From contig PXDE01000521.1 of assembly GCA_003566475.1 (NCBI GenBank), forward strand, positions 1 through 5,264: a stretch of 5,264 nucleotides of DNA, in the 5' to 3' direction. This stretch comes from PVC group bacterium (GTDB lineage: Bacteria > Verrucomicrobiota > Kiritimatiellia > SS1-B-03-39 > PXDE01). Under the pieces are notes generated by a model, which worked only from the letters and a program-made list of their open reading frames with translations, was not told the DNA's origin and ran no database searches. Every line of letters begins with the position of its first letter. The stretch's first letter is position 1. Below are positions 1 to 4,527 of this stretch, piece by piece. A program made the position numbers and the translations under genes.

Positions 1-264
1 CGCCGGCTGGCCGCCGTCCTGCTGGACGGGGGCGAGCCGTTCTACCGGTGCGCGGGCGGGCCCTGGGCCTACCGGCTGAGCGCCCCCGCCGCCGACCACT
101 ACTTCCTGATCCGCGAGGGCGACGCCGCCGAGGCCCGCTTCGAGCGCCTGCCCTACGCCTACCCGTCGGCCGAGGACGTGCTCACCGGCGACCCCGTGGA
201 CCTCGCCGCTCCCATCCCCGTGCCCAAGGACAGCGGCCGCTGGATCCGCGCCGCCCGGCCCTGA
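1..264 (+). CDS. C-terminal end of an unidentified protein, possibly a glycoside hydrolase (5' truncated by the window)
   Basis: Frame 1 is open from the first base to a TGA at 262-264, giving 87 residues with no start codon in view, so only the C-terminus is present. The residues read like the last beta-sandwich of a secreted or cytoplasmic glycosidase: a segment around residues 34-37 (HYFL) followed by REGD, then a stretch near residues 58-79 reading EDVLTGDPVDL and ending IPVPKDSGRW. Similar 'coding for a tag such as DVLTGEPVDL, then a GRW ending' occurs at the end of some GH42-like beta-galactosidases, but I recognise this by style only. Third codon positions are almost all G or C, as in the other genes here, which supports real coding. 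The next promoter candidate starts 14 bases after the stop. The existence of the coding region is fairly sure; the function is a weak guess. Confidence 0.6.
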   Translation, partial: RRLAAVLLDGGEPFYRCAGGPWAYRLSAPAADHYFLIREGDAAEARFERLPYAYPSAEDVLTGDPVDLAAPIPVPKDSGRWIRAARP

Positions 265-277
265 TCCGTCCCCCGCG

Positions 278-306
278 TTGACACCCGGCGGGCGAACGCC
301 AAGGAT
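278..306 (+). promoter_or_regulatory. Candidate sigma70-type promoter upstream of the Rieske remnant
   Basis: A perfect -35 consensus TTGACA lies at 278-283, followed by a 17-base spacer and a weak -10 AAGGAT at 301-306 (3 of 6 consensus bases). It sits in the short gap after the upstream stop codon. A start near base 313 would put transcription at or next to an ATG at 313, as in a leaderless mRNA. The same TTGAC core with similar spacing occurs before fucI and bamD. The weak -10 keeps confidence moderate. Confidence 0.4.
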
Positions 307-604
307 GGCGGCATGGATCCTTCCCCCGCTCGGCCGGGGCCACCTCATCGGCACCAACGTCCCCGGCGCGGTCGGGGAGTACCGCTGGGAGCGCGAGGGG
401 CGCATCATCCGCTGTCCCTGGCATGGCTGGGAGTTCGACGTGGCCACCGGCGAGTCGGTGTTCAATCCCCACGCCATCGGCGTGGAGACCTTCCCCGTGC
501 GGGTGGAGGAGGCCGGCGACCCCGCCGCCGTCCTTCCCGACGAGCCCCGCCTGGCCACCTTCCCGGTCACCGTGACCGACGGCATGGTGGTGGTGACGGT
601 CTGA
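305..604 (+). pseudogene. Rieske [2Fe-2S] protein missing the N-terminal half of its cluster site
   Basis: Read from ATG 305 this frame gives 99 residues. Residues 37-45 are CPWHGWEFD, the second half of the Rieske cluster motif (C-x2-H), followed by the usual DVATGES stretch and a C-terminal FPVTVTDGMVVVTV strand. In intact relatives the first ligand pair (C-x-H, as in CPHxGAPL) lies just before the RGHLIGTNVPG stretch; here that place reads MAAWILPPLGRGHLIG, so both first-half ligands and the preceding 40 or so residues are gone. Two ligands out of four cannot hold a [2Fe-2S] cluster, so the product should be inactive as a Rieske protein. The start is uncertain: there is no Shine-Dalgarno site, ATG 305 overlaps the proposed -10, and ATG 313 is in another frame. 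Such small Rieske ferredoxins normally pass electrons to an oxygenase or reductase; no partner is visible. The break could be genuine decay or an assembly error. Confidence 0.75.
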
Positions 605-610
605 CCGCGT

Positions 611-660
611 GCTCGGGGACACCACCTCAAGTGGCCATGGACAAAGCGCGAGTCCCCGAA
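611..660. repeat. REP-like nested palindrome
   Basis: TCGGGGAC at 613-620 is perfectly complementary to GTCCCCGA at 652-659. Inside it, CCAC at 622-625 pairs with GTGG at 631-634 around the loop CTCAA. The element starts 6-7 bases after the Rieske stop codon. Short nested palindromes with a GGGGAC core next to stop codons resemble REP sequences mobilised by RAYT (REP-associated tyrosine) transposases. No transposase gene is visible in the window, so the class is inferred from shape. It has no following T-run and so is not a standard intrinsic terminator. Confidence 0.45.
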
Positions 661-748
661 AGGATAAGGGCGAATGGCGGCGGCCCCAGTAGTTCGCTGG
701 TCCCGCAGGGCGCATGCGTGTCAACCAAACGCGGCGTGTGCCCTCCCA

Positions 749-843
749 CTGAATCGCCCCGTCAGGGCTCTTTGCAACATTAGACGCTGATTTCCAGGGC
801 TTTCGCCCTGGGCTTATCTGAGTCGCCCCTTCGGGGCTCTGTA
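749..843. repeat. Intergenic hairpin repeat: two direct-repeat units flanking a stem-loop
   Basis: Two imperfect direct repeats of about 26 bases lie at 749-774 and 818-843, both reading CTGA-R-TCGCCCC then GGGCTCT. Between them, CCAGGGC at 794-800 pairs perfectly with GCCCTGG at 805-811 around the loop TTTC. The second unit itself folds as GCCCC (825-829), TTC, GGGGC (833-837); the first unit (755-768) is a decayed version of that stem with a GTC loop. Arrays of such CCCCTTCGGGG and CAGGGCTTTCGCCCTG hairpins are common intergenic repeats in several phyla, especially planctomycetes and verrucomicrobia as I recall. Its function is unknown; it may be a non-autonomous mobile element. Confidence 0.6.
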
Positions 844-950
844 TCGATCCACCTGTCCGCTTCGCCCGCAAGCCCCGGGCCCGCGCGAGGCCACGAGCGC
901 CTGGGATCAGCAAACTGGATTTTCAGCGCCTCTGTCGGTAGGGTGTGGTC

Positions 951-1133
951 ATGAAAGCGTTCACAGCCGTGGTCGAACGATGTCCGGACACGGGCCACTT
1001 CGTGGGCTATGTACCAGGCTTCCCCGGCGCCCATGCCCAGGCGGAAACACTGGAGGAGCTTCGCGAGAACCTCCGGGAGGTTCTGGCCATGCTTCGCGCG
1101 ACCTGTCCCCGATTCTACTGCGCCAGATCCTGA
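951..1133 (+). pseudogene. hicB: HicB-family antitoxin, C-terminally truncated by deletion
   Basis: ATG 951 follows an AGGGTG ribosome-binding site at 940-945, 5 bases upstream of the start, so it is preferred over GTG 945. Residues 1-48 are a clear HicB (UPF0150-type) N-terminus: MKAFTAVVE, then CPDTGHFVGYVPGFPGAHAQ, then ETLEELRENLREVLAML. This is the partial RNase-H-like fold that neutralises HicA. Intact members of this short type go on for about 20 more residues, often ending with a GTQTV-like strand. Here, from residue 49, the frame encodes 12 unrelated residues (RATCPRFYCARS) and stops at 1131-1133. Those bases read correctly as HicA in the next frame, so the gene was cut by a deletion joining it to the toxin gene. 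The stub may still be translated, but it should be unstable or inactive. Confidence 0.85.
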
Positions 1134-1177
1134 AGGACATCGAGGTCACTCCAGACGAGTTCCTCCGCAACCTCTAG
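1097..1177 (+). pseudogene. hicA: HicA mRNA-interferase toxin, C-terminal remnant only
   Basis: In frame 2, bases 1097-1177 encode RDLSPILLRQILKDIEVT then PDEFLRNL and a TAG stop. This matches the end of HicA toxins, which typically reads GRDISPILLRQIAKDIGLTVEEFL. Only the last 26 of roughly 75-80 residues remain. The N-terminal part with the double-stranded-RNA-binding-like fold and the catalytic histidine (GSH motif) is missing, so no toxin activity is possible. The remnant has no start codon or ribosome-binding site of its own and lies +1 relative to the hicB frame. The order antitoxin then toxin fits this hicBA subtype. Family assignment is from remembered consensus but the match is long and specific. 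Confidence 0.8.
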
Positions 1178-1206
1178 GGATCCCCTCCTTACCTGTCTCT
1201 TTTTTA

Positions 1207-1299
1207 CGCGAGGCTTCGACCCCTTCACCCACACCTGCCCCTCCCCAAGCCCCAGCCTCCTCCTCCGCCCATGCCCCCTAACCCGGGGGAAGCCTCGCG
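1207..1299. repeat. 11-bp perfect inverted repeat flanking a C-rich, G-poor loop
   Basis: CGCGAGGCTTC at 1207-1217 is exactly complementary to GAAGCCTCGCG at 1289-1299; after a two-base bulge, CCCC at 1220-1223 can add pairing with GGGG at 1285-1288. The region between is about 70 bases and is almost free of G on the plus strand. The arms could form a cruciform, or be the ends of a small decayed insertion; no target-site duplication is visible outside them. The repeat ends 13 bases before the candidate fucI -35 site, so an operator role is also possible. Confidence 0.6.
1228..1253 (-). other. Potential G-quadruplex on the minus strand
   Basis: On the plus strand, C-runs lie at 1228-1230, 1238-1241, 1243-1246 and 1250-1253, separated by 7, 1 and 3 bases. 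On the minus strand this fits the usual G3+N1-7 quadruplex rule. Further C-runs at 1220-1223, 1268-1270, 1274-1278 and 1282-1284 extend the potential. It lies within the inverted-repeat loop upstream of fucI. In a GC-rich genome such motifs also arise by chance. Confidence 0.4.
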
Positions 1300-1311
1300 C
1301 GGCGAATCGCT

Positions 1312-1340
1312 TTGACGAAACCCAAAAGCCGCGCCTAAAT
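1312..1340 (+). promoter_or_regulatory. Candidate fucI promoter
   Basis: TTGACG at 1312-1317 matches the -35 consensus in five of six bases. A 17-base spacer leads to CTAAAT at 1335-1340, a weak -10 (3 of 6) in a locally AT-rich patch. Transcription would begin near 1347, leaving a leader of about 34 bases that contains the fucI ribosome-binding site. Confidence 0.4.
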
Positions 1341-1367
1341 GGGTGGCTGTTGTCTCACCCCCGCATC

Positions 1368-1372
1368 AGGAG
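1368..1372 (+). promoter_or_regulatory. Ribosome-binding site of fucI
   Basis: AGGAG at 1368-1372 lies 8 bases before ATG 1381. It fixes the start at 1381 rather than at the in-frame ATG 1339, which overlaps the candidate -10 region and has no such site. Confidence 0.75.
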
Positions 1373-1380
1373 TGCCTGCC

Positions 1381-3150
1381 ATGACCGCCGCCCTGCCCAA
1401 GATCGGTATCCGCCCCACCATCGATGGTCGCCGCGAGGGGGTGCGGGAATCGCTGGAGGACCAGACCATGGCCCTGGCCCAGGCGGTGGCCCGGCTGTTC
1501 TCGGAGTCCCTGCGGCACGGCACCGGCGATCCGGTGGAATGTGTGATCGCCGACACCTGCATCGGCGGGGTGGCCGAGGCCGCCGCCTGCGCCGAGAAAT
1601 TCGCCCGCGAGGGCGTGGGGGTGTCGGTGACGGTGACGCCCTGCTGGTGCTACGGGTCGGAGACCATGGACATGAACCCGCTCATCCCCAAGGCGGTATG
1701 GGGCTACAACGGCACCGAGCGCCCGGGGGCGGTGTATCTGGCGGCGGTGCTGGCCGGGCACGCCCAGAAGGGGCTGCCCGCGTTCGGGATCTACGGGCGC
1801 GACGTGCAGGACGCGGGGGATCCCACCATCCCCGACGACGTCCAGGAGAAGCTGCTCCGGTTCGCCCGGGCCGCCCTCGCCGCCGCCACCATGCGGGGCC
1901 GGGCCTACCTGGCCATGGGCGGAGTGTCCATGGGCATCGCGGGCTCCATCGTGGACCAGCCCCTGTTCGAGGACTATTTCGGCATGCGGGTGGAGACGGT
2001 GGACATGACCGAGTTCGTCCGCCGCATGGACCGGGGCATCTACGACCCCGAGGAGTTCAAGGCCGCCCTGGCCTGGACCCGCAAGCATTGCAAGCTGGGC
2101 AAGGACTGGAACCCGCCCAAGGGCCGCCGGTCCAAGAAGCGCCTGGAGGAGGAGTGGGAGATCTGCGTGAAGATGGCCCTCATCGCCCGCGACCTCATGG
2201 TCGGCAATCCCCGGCTGGCCGAGCTGGGCTACGGCGAGGAGGCCATGGGCCACCACGCCCTCGCCAGCGGGTTCCAGGGCCAGCGGGCCTGGACCGACCA
2301 CCTCCCCAACGGCGACTTCCTGGAGGCCATCCTCACCTCGTCCTTCGACTGGAACGGCATCCGCCGGCCCTACATGGTGGCCACCGAGAACGACGCCCTC
2401 AACGGGGTGTCCATGCTGTTCGGACACCTGCTGACCCACACCGCCCAGATCTTCGCCGACGTCCGCACCTACTGGAGCCCGGCGGCGGTGAAGCGCGTCA
2501 CCGGGACCAGGCTCACCGGCAAGGCGGCGGGCGGCATCCTCCACCTCATCAACTCCGGCCCGGCCGCCCTCGACGGGACCGGCGAGCAGAGCCGCAAGGG
2601 CAAGCCGGTGATGAAGCCCCACTGGGAGATCACCGAGGCCGAGGCGACCAGGTGCCTCAAGGCCACGAGCTGGCATCCGTCCATCACCGAGTACTTCCGC
2701 GGGGGCGGGTTCAGCACCCGGTTCACCACCAAGGGCAACATGCCGGTGACCATGTGCCGGCTGAACCTGGTGAAGGGGCTCGGGCCGGCGCTCCAGATCG
2801 CGGAGGGGTGGACCGTCTCTCTGCCGGAGAAGGTGCACAAGGTGCTCGACGAGCGGACCAACCCCACCTGGCCCACCACCTGGTTCGTGCCCAACCTCAC
2901 CGGATCGGGCGCGTTCACCGACGTGTACAGCGTGATGAACCACTGGGGCGCGAACCACGGGGCCATCAGCTTCGGCCATATCGGCGCGGATCTGATCACC
3001 CTCGCCTCCATCCTGCGGATCCCGGTCTATATGCACAACGTGGACGCGGGGTCCATCTTCCGGCCCAACGCCTGGAACGCCTTCGGCACCCAGGACCGCG
3101 AAGGCGCCGACTTCCGCGCCTGCGCCACCTTCGGGCCGCTTTATGGGTAA
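1381..3150 (+). CDS. fucI: L-fucose isomerase (also D-arabinose isomerase)
   Basis: The 589-residue product interconverts L-fucose and L-fuculose (EC 5.3.1.25), and usually D-arabinose and D-ribulose, using Mn2+ in a cytoplasmic hexamer. It is the first step of fucose catabolism before fuculokinase and fuculose-1-phosphate aldolase. The family match is strong over the full length: LPKIGIRPTIDGRR near residue 5, TPCWCYGSET at 86-95, GYNGTERPGAVYLAA from 108, GGVSMGIAGSIVD at 180-192, FQGQRAWTD at 298-306, VATEND at 333-338, FADVRTYWSP at 358-367, EYFRGGG at 437-443 and WGANHG at 522-527. E336, D360 and H526 correspond to the metal-binding Glu337, Asp361 and His528 of E. coli FucI (591 residues), so the enzyme looks active. 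The N-terminal, middle and C-terminal domains are all present, with no indel of note. It stands alone: no kinase, aldolase, permease or regulator lies beside it within the window. Confidence 0.97.
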   Translation: MTAALPKIGIRPTIDGRREGVRESLEDQTMALAQAVARLFSESLRHGTGDPVECVIADTCIGGVAEAAACAEKFAREGVGVSVTVTPCWCYGSETMDMNPLIPKAVWGYNGTERPGAVYLAAVLAGHAQKGLPAFGIYGRDVQDAGDPTIPDDVQEKLLRFARAALAAATMRGRAYLAMGGVSMGIAGSIVDQPLFEDYFGMRVETVDMTEFVRRMDRGIYDPEEFKAALAWTRKHCKLGKDWNPPKGRRSKKRLEEEWEICVKMALIARDLMVGNPRLAELGYGEEAMGHHALASGFQGQRAWTDHLPNGDFLEAILTSSFDWNGIRRPYMVATENDALNGVSMLFGHLLTHTAQIFADVRTYWSPAAVKRVTGTRLTGKAAGGILHLINSGPAALDGTGEQSRKGKPVMKPHWEITEAEATRCLKATSWHPSITEYFRGGGFSTRFTTKGNMPVTMCRLNLVKGLGPALQIAEGWTVSLPEKVHKVLDERTNPTWPTTWFVPNLTGSGAFTDVYSVMNHWGANHGAISFGHIGADLITLASILRIPVYMHNVDAGSIFRPNAWNAFGTQDREGADFRACATFGPLYG

Positions 3151-3158
3151 GGGGGGCA

Positions 3159-3214
3159 GTGGTCAGTCGCCGTTTCTGAATCCCTTGATTCAGCCGGATA
3201 GGGGAGAGGCGGCG
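3159..3214 (+). repeat. Structured dispersed repeat, copy A (after fucI)
   Basis: The element begins 8 bases after the fucI stop codon. It opens with GTGGTCAGTCGCCG (3159-3172), identical in copy B at 5078-5091. An inner stem CTGAATC (3176-3182) pairs with GATTCAG (3187-3193) around the loop CCTT. An outer stem CGCCG (3168-3172) can pair with CGGCG (3210-3214). The stretch after the hairpin, CCGGAT then GGGGAGAG, is also shared. Copy B carries a different but still fully paired stem. No T-run follows, so this is not a standard terminator. Confidence 0.7.
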
Positions 3215-3217
3215 GGC

Positions 3218-3252
3218 GGGATGCGGGATGCGCGATGCGGGATACGTGATGC
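3218..3252. repeat. Tandem heptamer repeat, GGGATGC type, five units
   Basis: Five consecutive 7-base units read GGGATGC, GGGATGC, GCGATGC, GGGATAC and GTGATGC. It starts 3 bases after structured repeat copy A; the same kind of array follows copy B. A 7-base unit is not a multiple of three and argues against coding. Confidence 0.8.
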
Positions 3253-3263
3253 GGCCTTCTCGT

Positions 3264-3290
3264 GGCCCGCGGGGGGCCTCCCCCCGGGCC
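3264..3290. repeat. Strong GC hairpin
   Basis: GGCCCG at 3264-3269 pairs with CGGGCC at 3285-3290; past a single bulged C at 3270, GGGGG (3271-3275) pairs with CCCCC (3280-3284), leaving a 4-base loop. No T-run follows. It may act as an mRNA 3' stabiliser or a factor-dependent stop for fucI, or be repeat debris. Confidence 0.5.
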
Positions 3291-3342
3291 TCTGGGAGCC
3301 CTCGGGTGGTTCCGCGGGGCCGTCGGTCAGTTCTGGGGGCAG

Positions 3343-3368
3343 GGCACGGGGGCAGGCGCCCCCGTGCC
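3343..3368. repeat. Perfect 11-bp stem-loop
   Basis: GGCACGGGGGC at 3343-3353 is exactly complementary to GCCCCCGTGCC at 3358-3368, with the loop AGGC. It would be extremely stable as RNA or as a cruciform. The following bases (ACGTCGGG) contain no T-run, so an intrinsic terminator is not supported. GC-rich CACGGGGGC/GCCCCCGTG palindromes occur as dispersed repeats in many bacteria. Confidence 0.6.
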
Positions 3369-3476
3369 ACGTCGGGTTCATCCTGGTGGAGAGCCGTGGT
3401 GTGTGAAGAATAGCGCGCGGCGGTGTCTCAGAGCAGAGCCGTCGCGGCCACGTGCTCATCGCGCCTGCCGCGCCGT

Positions 3477-3504
3477 CCCCAATCCCCAATCCCCAATCGC
3501 CAAT
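3477..3504. repeat. Tandem heptamer repeat, CCCCAAT type, four units
   Basis: Three exact CCCCAAT units (3477-3497) are followed by one variant, CGCCAAT (3498-3504). The array ends 5 bases before the candidate bamD -35 site. The unit resembles the CCCCAAT/CCCCAGT short tandem repeats known from filamentous cyanobacteria, but nothing else here suggests a cyanobacterium. Confidence 0.8.
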
Positions 3505-3509
3505 CCCTC

Positions 3510-3539
3510 TTGACCCCCTCCCGCCCCCGCCCCTAGGCT
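3510..3539 (+). promoter_or_regulatory. Candidate bamD promoter, possibly giving a leaderless mRNA
   Basis: TTGACC at 3510-3515 (five of six consensus bases) and TAGGCT at 3534-3539 (three of six) are 18 bases apart. Transcription would start around 3546, directly at the bamD ATG at 3547. The absence of a good Shine-Dalgarno sequence before bamD agrees with this, but the -10 is weak. Confidence 0.35.
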
Positions 3540-3546
3540 ATGGCGC

Positions 3547-4518
3547 ATGATGCTTCGCCGTCTTCCTTCTGGACTGTCCCTCCTGGTTCTGCTGTCCGCC
3601 TGCCTTCTGGGCGGCGGGTGCGCGAGTTCCCGGGTCTATGAGGAGTCGATCCAGCCCAGCCGGATGCGGATCTTCCCCCGGGCCCGGTACGACAATCCCA
3701 CCGCCCAGCTCGCCCATGCCCAGGAGCAGTTCGTGGAGGGGAACAACCGGCGGGCGACCCGGGCCTTCCGGGCCCTCCTCAATCGCTGGCCCCGGTCGGA
3801 GGAGGTCCCGCACGCGCTGTACGGAGCGGCCATCAGCCTCGAGGAGCGGGGCAAGGGGTTCGATGCCTTCGACTACTACCAGCGTCTGATCGACGAGCGG
3901 GCGGGCTGGTTCGACTACGACAGGGTCATCGAGGCCCAGTTCCGGATCGCCCTCGACCTCTTCGAGGGGCGGTCTGAGCGCCGCCGGTTTCTGAGCGGCT
4001 ACCGCTCCCTGGAGGATGTGGTGCCCCTGCTCGAGAAGGTGGCCCGCAACGCCCCCCAGTCCCCGGCGGCAGCCAAGGCCCAGTTCCATGCCGGCGAGGC
4101 CCGGCAGCTCATGAACGAGTTCGTGCTCGCCGCCGCCGCCTTCGAGCGGGTGCAGTTCCTCTATCCGGGTACGGTGTACGCCGAACGGGCCGCCTTCCGG
4201 GAGGCCGAGTCCAAATACCAGGCCGCCCGGTCCATCCAGCCCGACGAGCTGCAGTTCGACGCCGCCCGCGCCGCCTTCCAGACCTTTCTCGAAGCCTATC
4301 CCCAATCCGAGCTGCGCCCGCTGGCCGAGGGGTACATCGCGACCATCCGCGAGGAGCAGGCCCGCATCGCGTTCGACCGGGCCCGGTTCTACGAGCGGGT
4401 GGCCCGGGACCGCCGGGCCGCGCTGCTCTCCTACCAGTCGGTCGTCCAGCGCTACCCGGAGACCGGCGCCGCCAACGAGGCCCGGCGCCGGGTGGAAGCC
4501 CTGTCCCGGCCCGGCTAG
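3547..4518 (+). CDS. bamD: BamD-like outer-membrane assembly lipoprotein with TPR repeats
   Basis: The 323-residue product looks like a BamD (YfiO/ComL) lipoprotein of the beta-barrel assembly machinery, anchored in the inner leaflet of the outer membrane. It begins with a lipoprotein signal (MMLRRLPSG, then a hydrophobic stretch) and has two possible lipidated cysteines: C19 in the canonical box LSAC, or C25 in GGGC. Helical TPR pairs follow from about residue 52: QLAHAQEQFVEGNNRRATRAF and RWPRSEEVPHALYGAA (to about 96), GKGFDAFDYYQRLI (to 115), AAAKAQFHAGEARQL and AFERVQFLYPGTVYAERA (174-216), FDAARAAFQTFLEAYPQSE (237-255), and a last repeat, AFDRARFYERVARDRRAALL with QRYPETGAANEA (275-312). 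It is longer than E. coli BamD (245), as is common outside proteobacteria. No strong ribosome-binding site precedes the tandem ATGATG. lptE follows at once, indicating an envelope-biogenesis operon. A general TPR lipoprotein is the alternative. Confidence 0.8.
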   Translation: MMLRRLPSGLSLLVLLSACLLGGGCASSRVYEESIQPSRMRIFPRARYDNPTAQLAHAQEQFVEGNNRRATRAFRALLNRWPRSEEVPHALYGAAISLEERGKGFDAFDYYQRLIDERAGWFDYDRVIEAQFRIALDLFEGRSERRRFLSGYRSLEDVVPLLEKVARNAPQSPAAAKAQFHAGEARQLMNEFVLAAAAFERVQFLYPGTVYAERAAFREAESKYQAARSIQPDELQFDAARAAFQTFLEAYPQSELRPLAEGYIATIREEQARIAFDRARFYERVARDRRAALLSYQSVVQRYPETGAANEARRRVEALSRPG

Positions 4519-4522
4519 GTGG
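4517..4522 (+). promoter_or_regulatory. Ribosome-binding site of lptE overlapping the bamD stop
   Basis: AGGTGG at 4517-4522 overlaps the bamD TAG (4516-4518) and lies 5 bases before ATG 4528. It favours ATG 4528 over the GTG at 4519, which is part of the site itself, and implies translational coupling of the two genes. Confidence 0.6.
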
Positions 4523-4527
4523 CTTTC

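Larger units (their letters stand above)
605..944. other. Non-coding stretch rich in hairpins between the Rieske remnant and hicB
   Basis: No convincing gene is present in these 340 bases. Open frames that cross it lack recognisable protein features. It holds at least four stem-loops, described separately where they are strong: 613-659, 707-744 (11 pairs including two G-U, loop 718-733), 794-811 and 825-837. The sequence is less GC-biased than the genes and includes short AT-containing pieces, consistent with dispersed repeat debris rather than a functional RNA of a family I know. Confidence 0.6.
3151..3546. other. Repeat-filled intergenic region between fucI and bamD
   Basis: These 396 bases carry no convincing gene; the short open frames crossing them are low-complexity products of the repeats. 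In order they hold the structured repeat (3159-3214), a GGGATGC-type heptamer array (3218-3252), two strong GC hairpins (3264-3290 and 3343-3368), about 105 bases in which I see nothing recognisable (3370-3476), a CCCCAAT heptamer array (3477-3504) and the candidate bamD promoter. Confidence 0.75.

Noticed and set aside
278..304. TTG 278 as the Rieske start
   Set aside because: It coincides with a perfect TTGACA -35 element, and the added residues (TPGGRTPR) do not resemble a Rieske N-terminus.
182..913. 243-residue minus-strand open frame across the Rieske remnant and hairpin region
   Set aside because: It covers non-coding repeats and the reverse of the Rieske and upstream frames, with no family-like segment.
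1339..1380. Upstream in-frame ATG 1339 as the fucI start
   Set aside because: It overlaps the candidate -10 region and lacks a ribosome-binding site; ATG 1381 has AGGAG 8 bases upstream and gives an N-terminus that aligns with E. coli FucI.
1366..3036. 556-residue open frame on the minus strand opposite fucI
   Set aside because: It is a shadow of the strongly GC3-biased fucI gene; the translation is rich in H, G, V and L with no recognisable motif, whereas fucI matches its family over its full length.
1350..3179. 609-residue open frame in the second plus frame of fucI
   Set aside because: The translation is dominated by R, G, P and H, with no domain; it is an out-of-frame reading of fucI.
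3218..3252. Heptamer arrays as a CRISPR array
   Set aside because: Units are 7 bases with no spacers, far shorter than CRISPR repeats, and no cas gene is present.
3343..3368. 11-bp hairpin as a rho-independent terminator
   Set aside because: No T-run follows the stem on the plus strand, and on the minus strand the bases after it are also not T-rich.
3143..3406. 87-residue plus-strand open frame after fucI
   Set aside because: It overlaps the fucI end and reads through structured and heptamer repeats; no ribosome-binding site or protein-like pattern.
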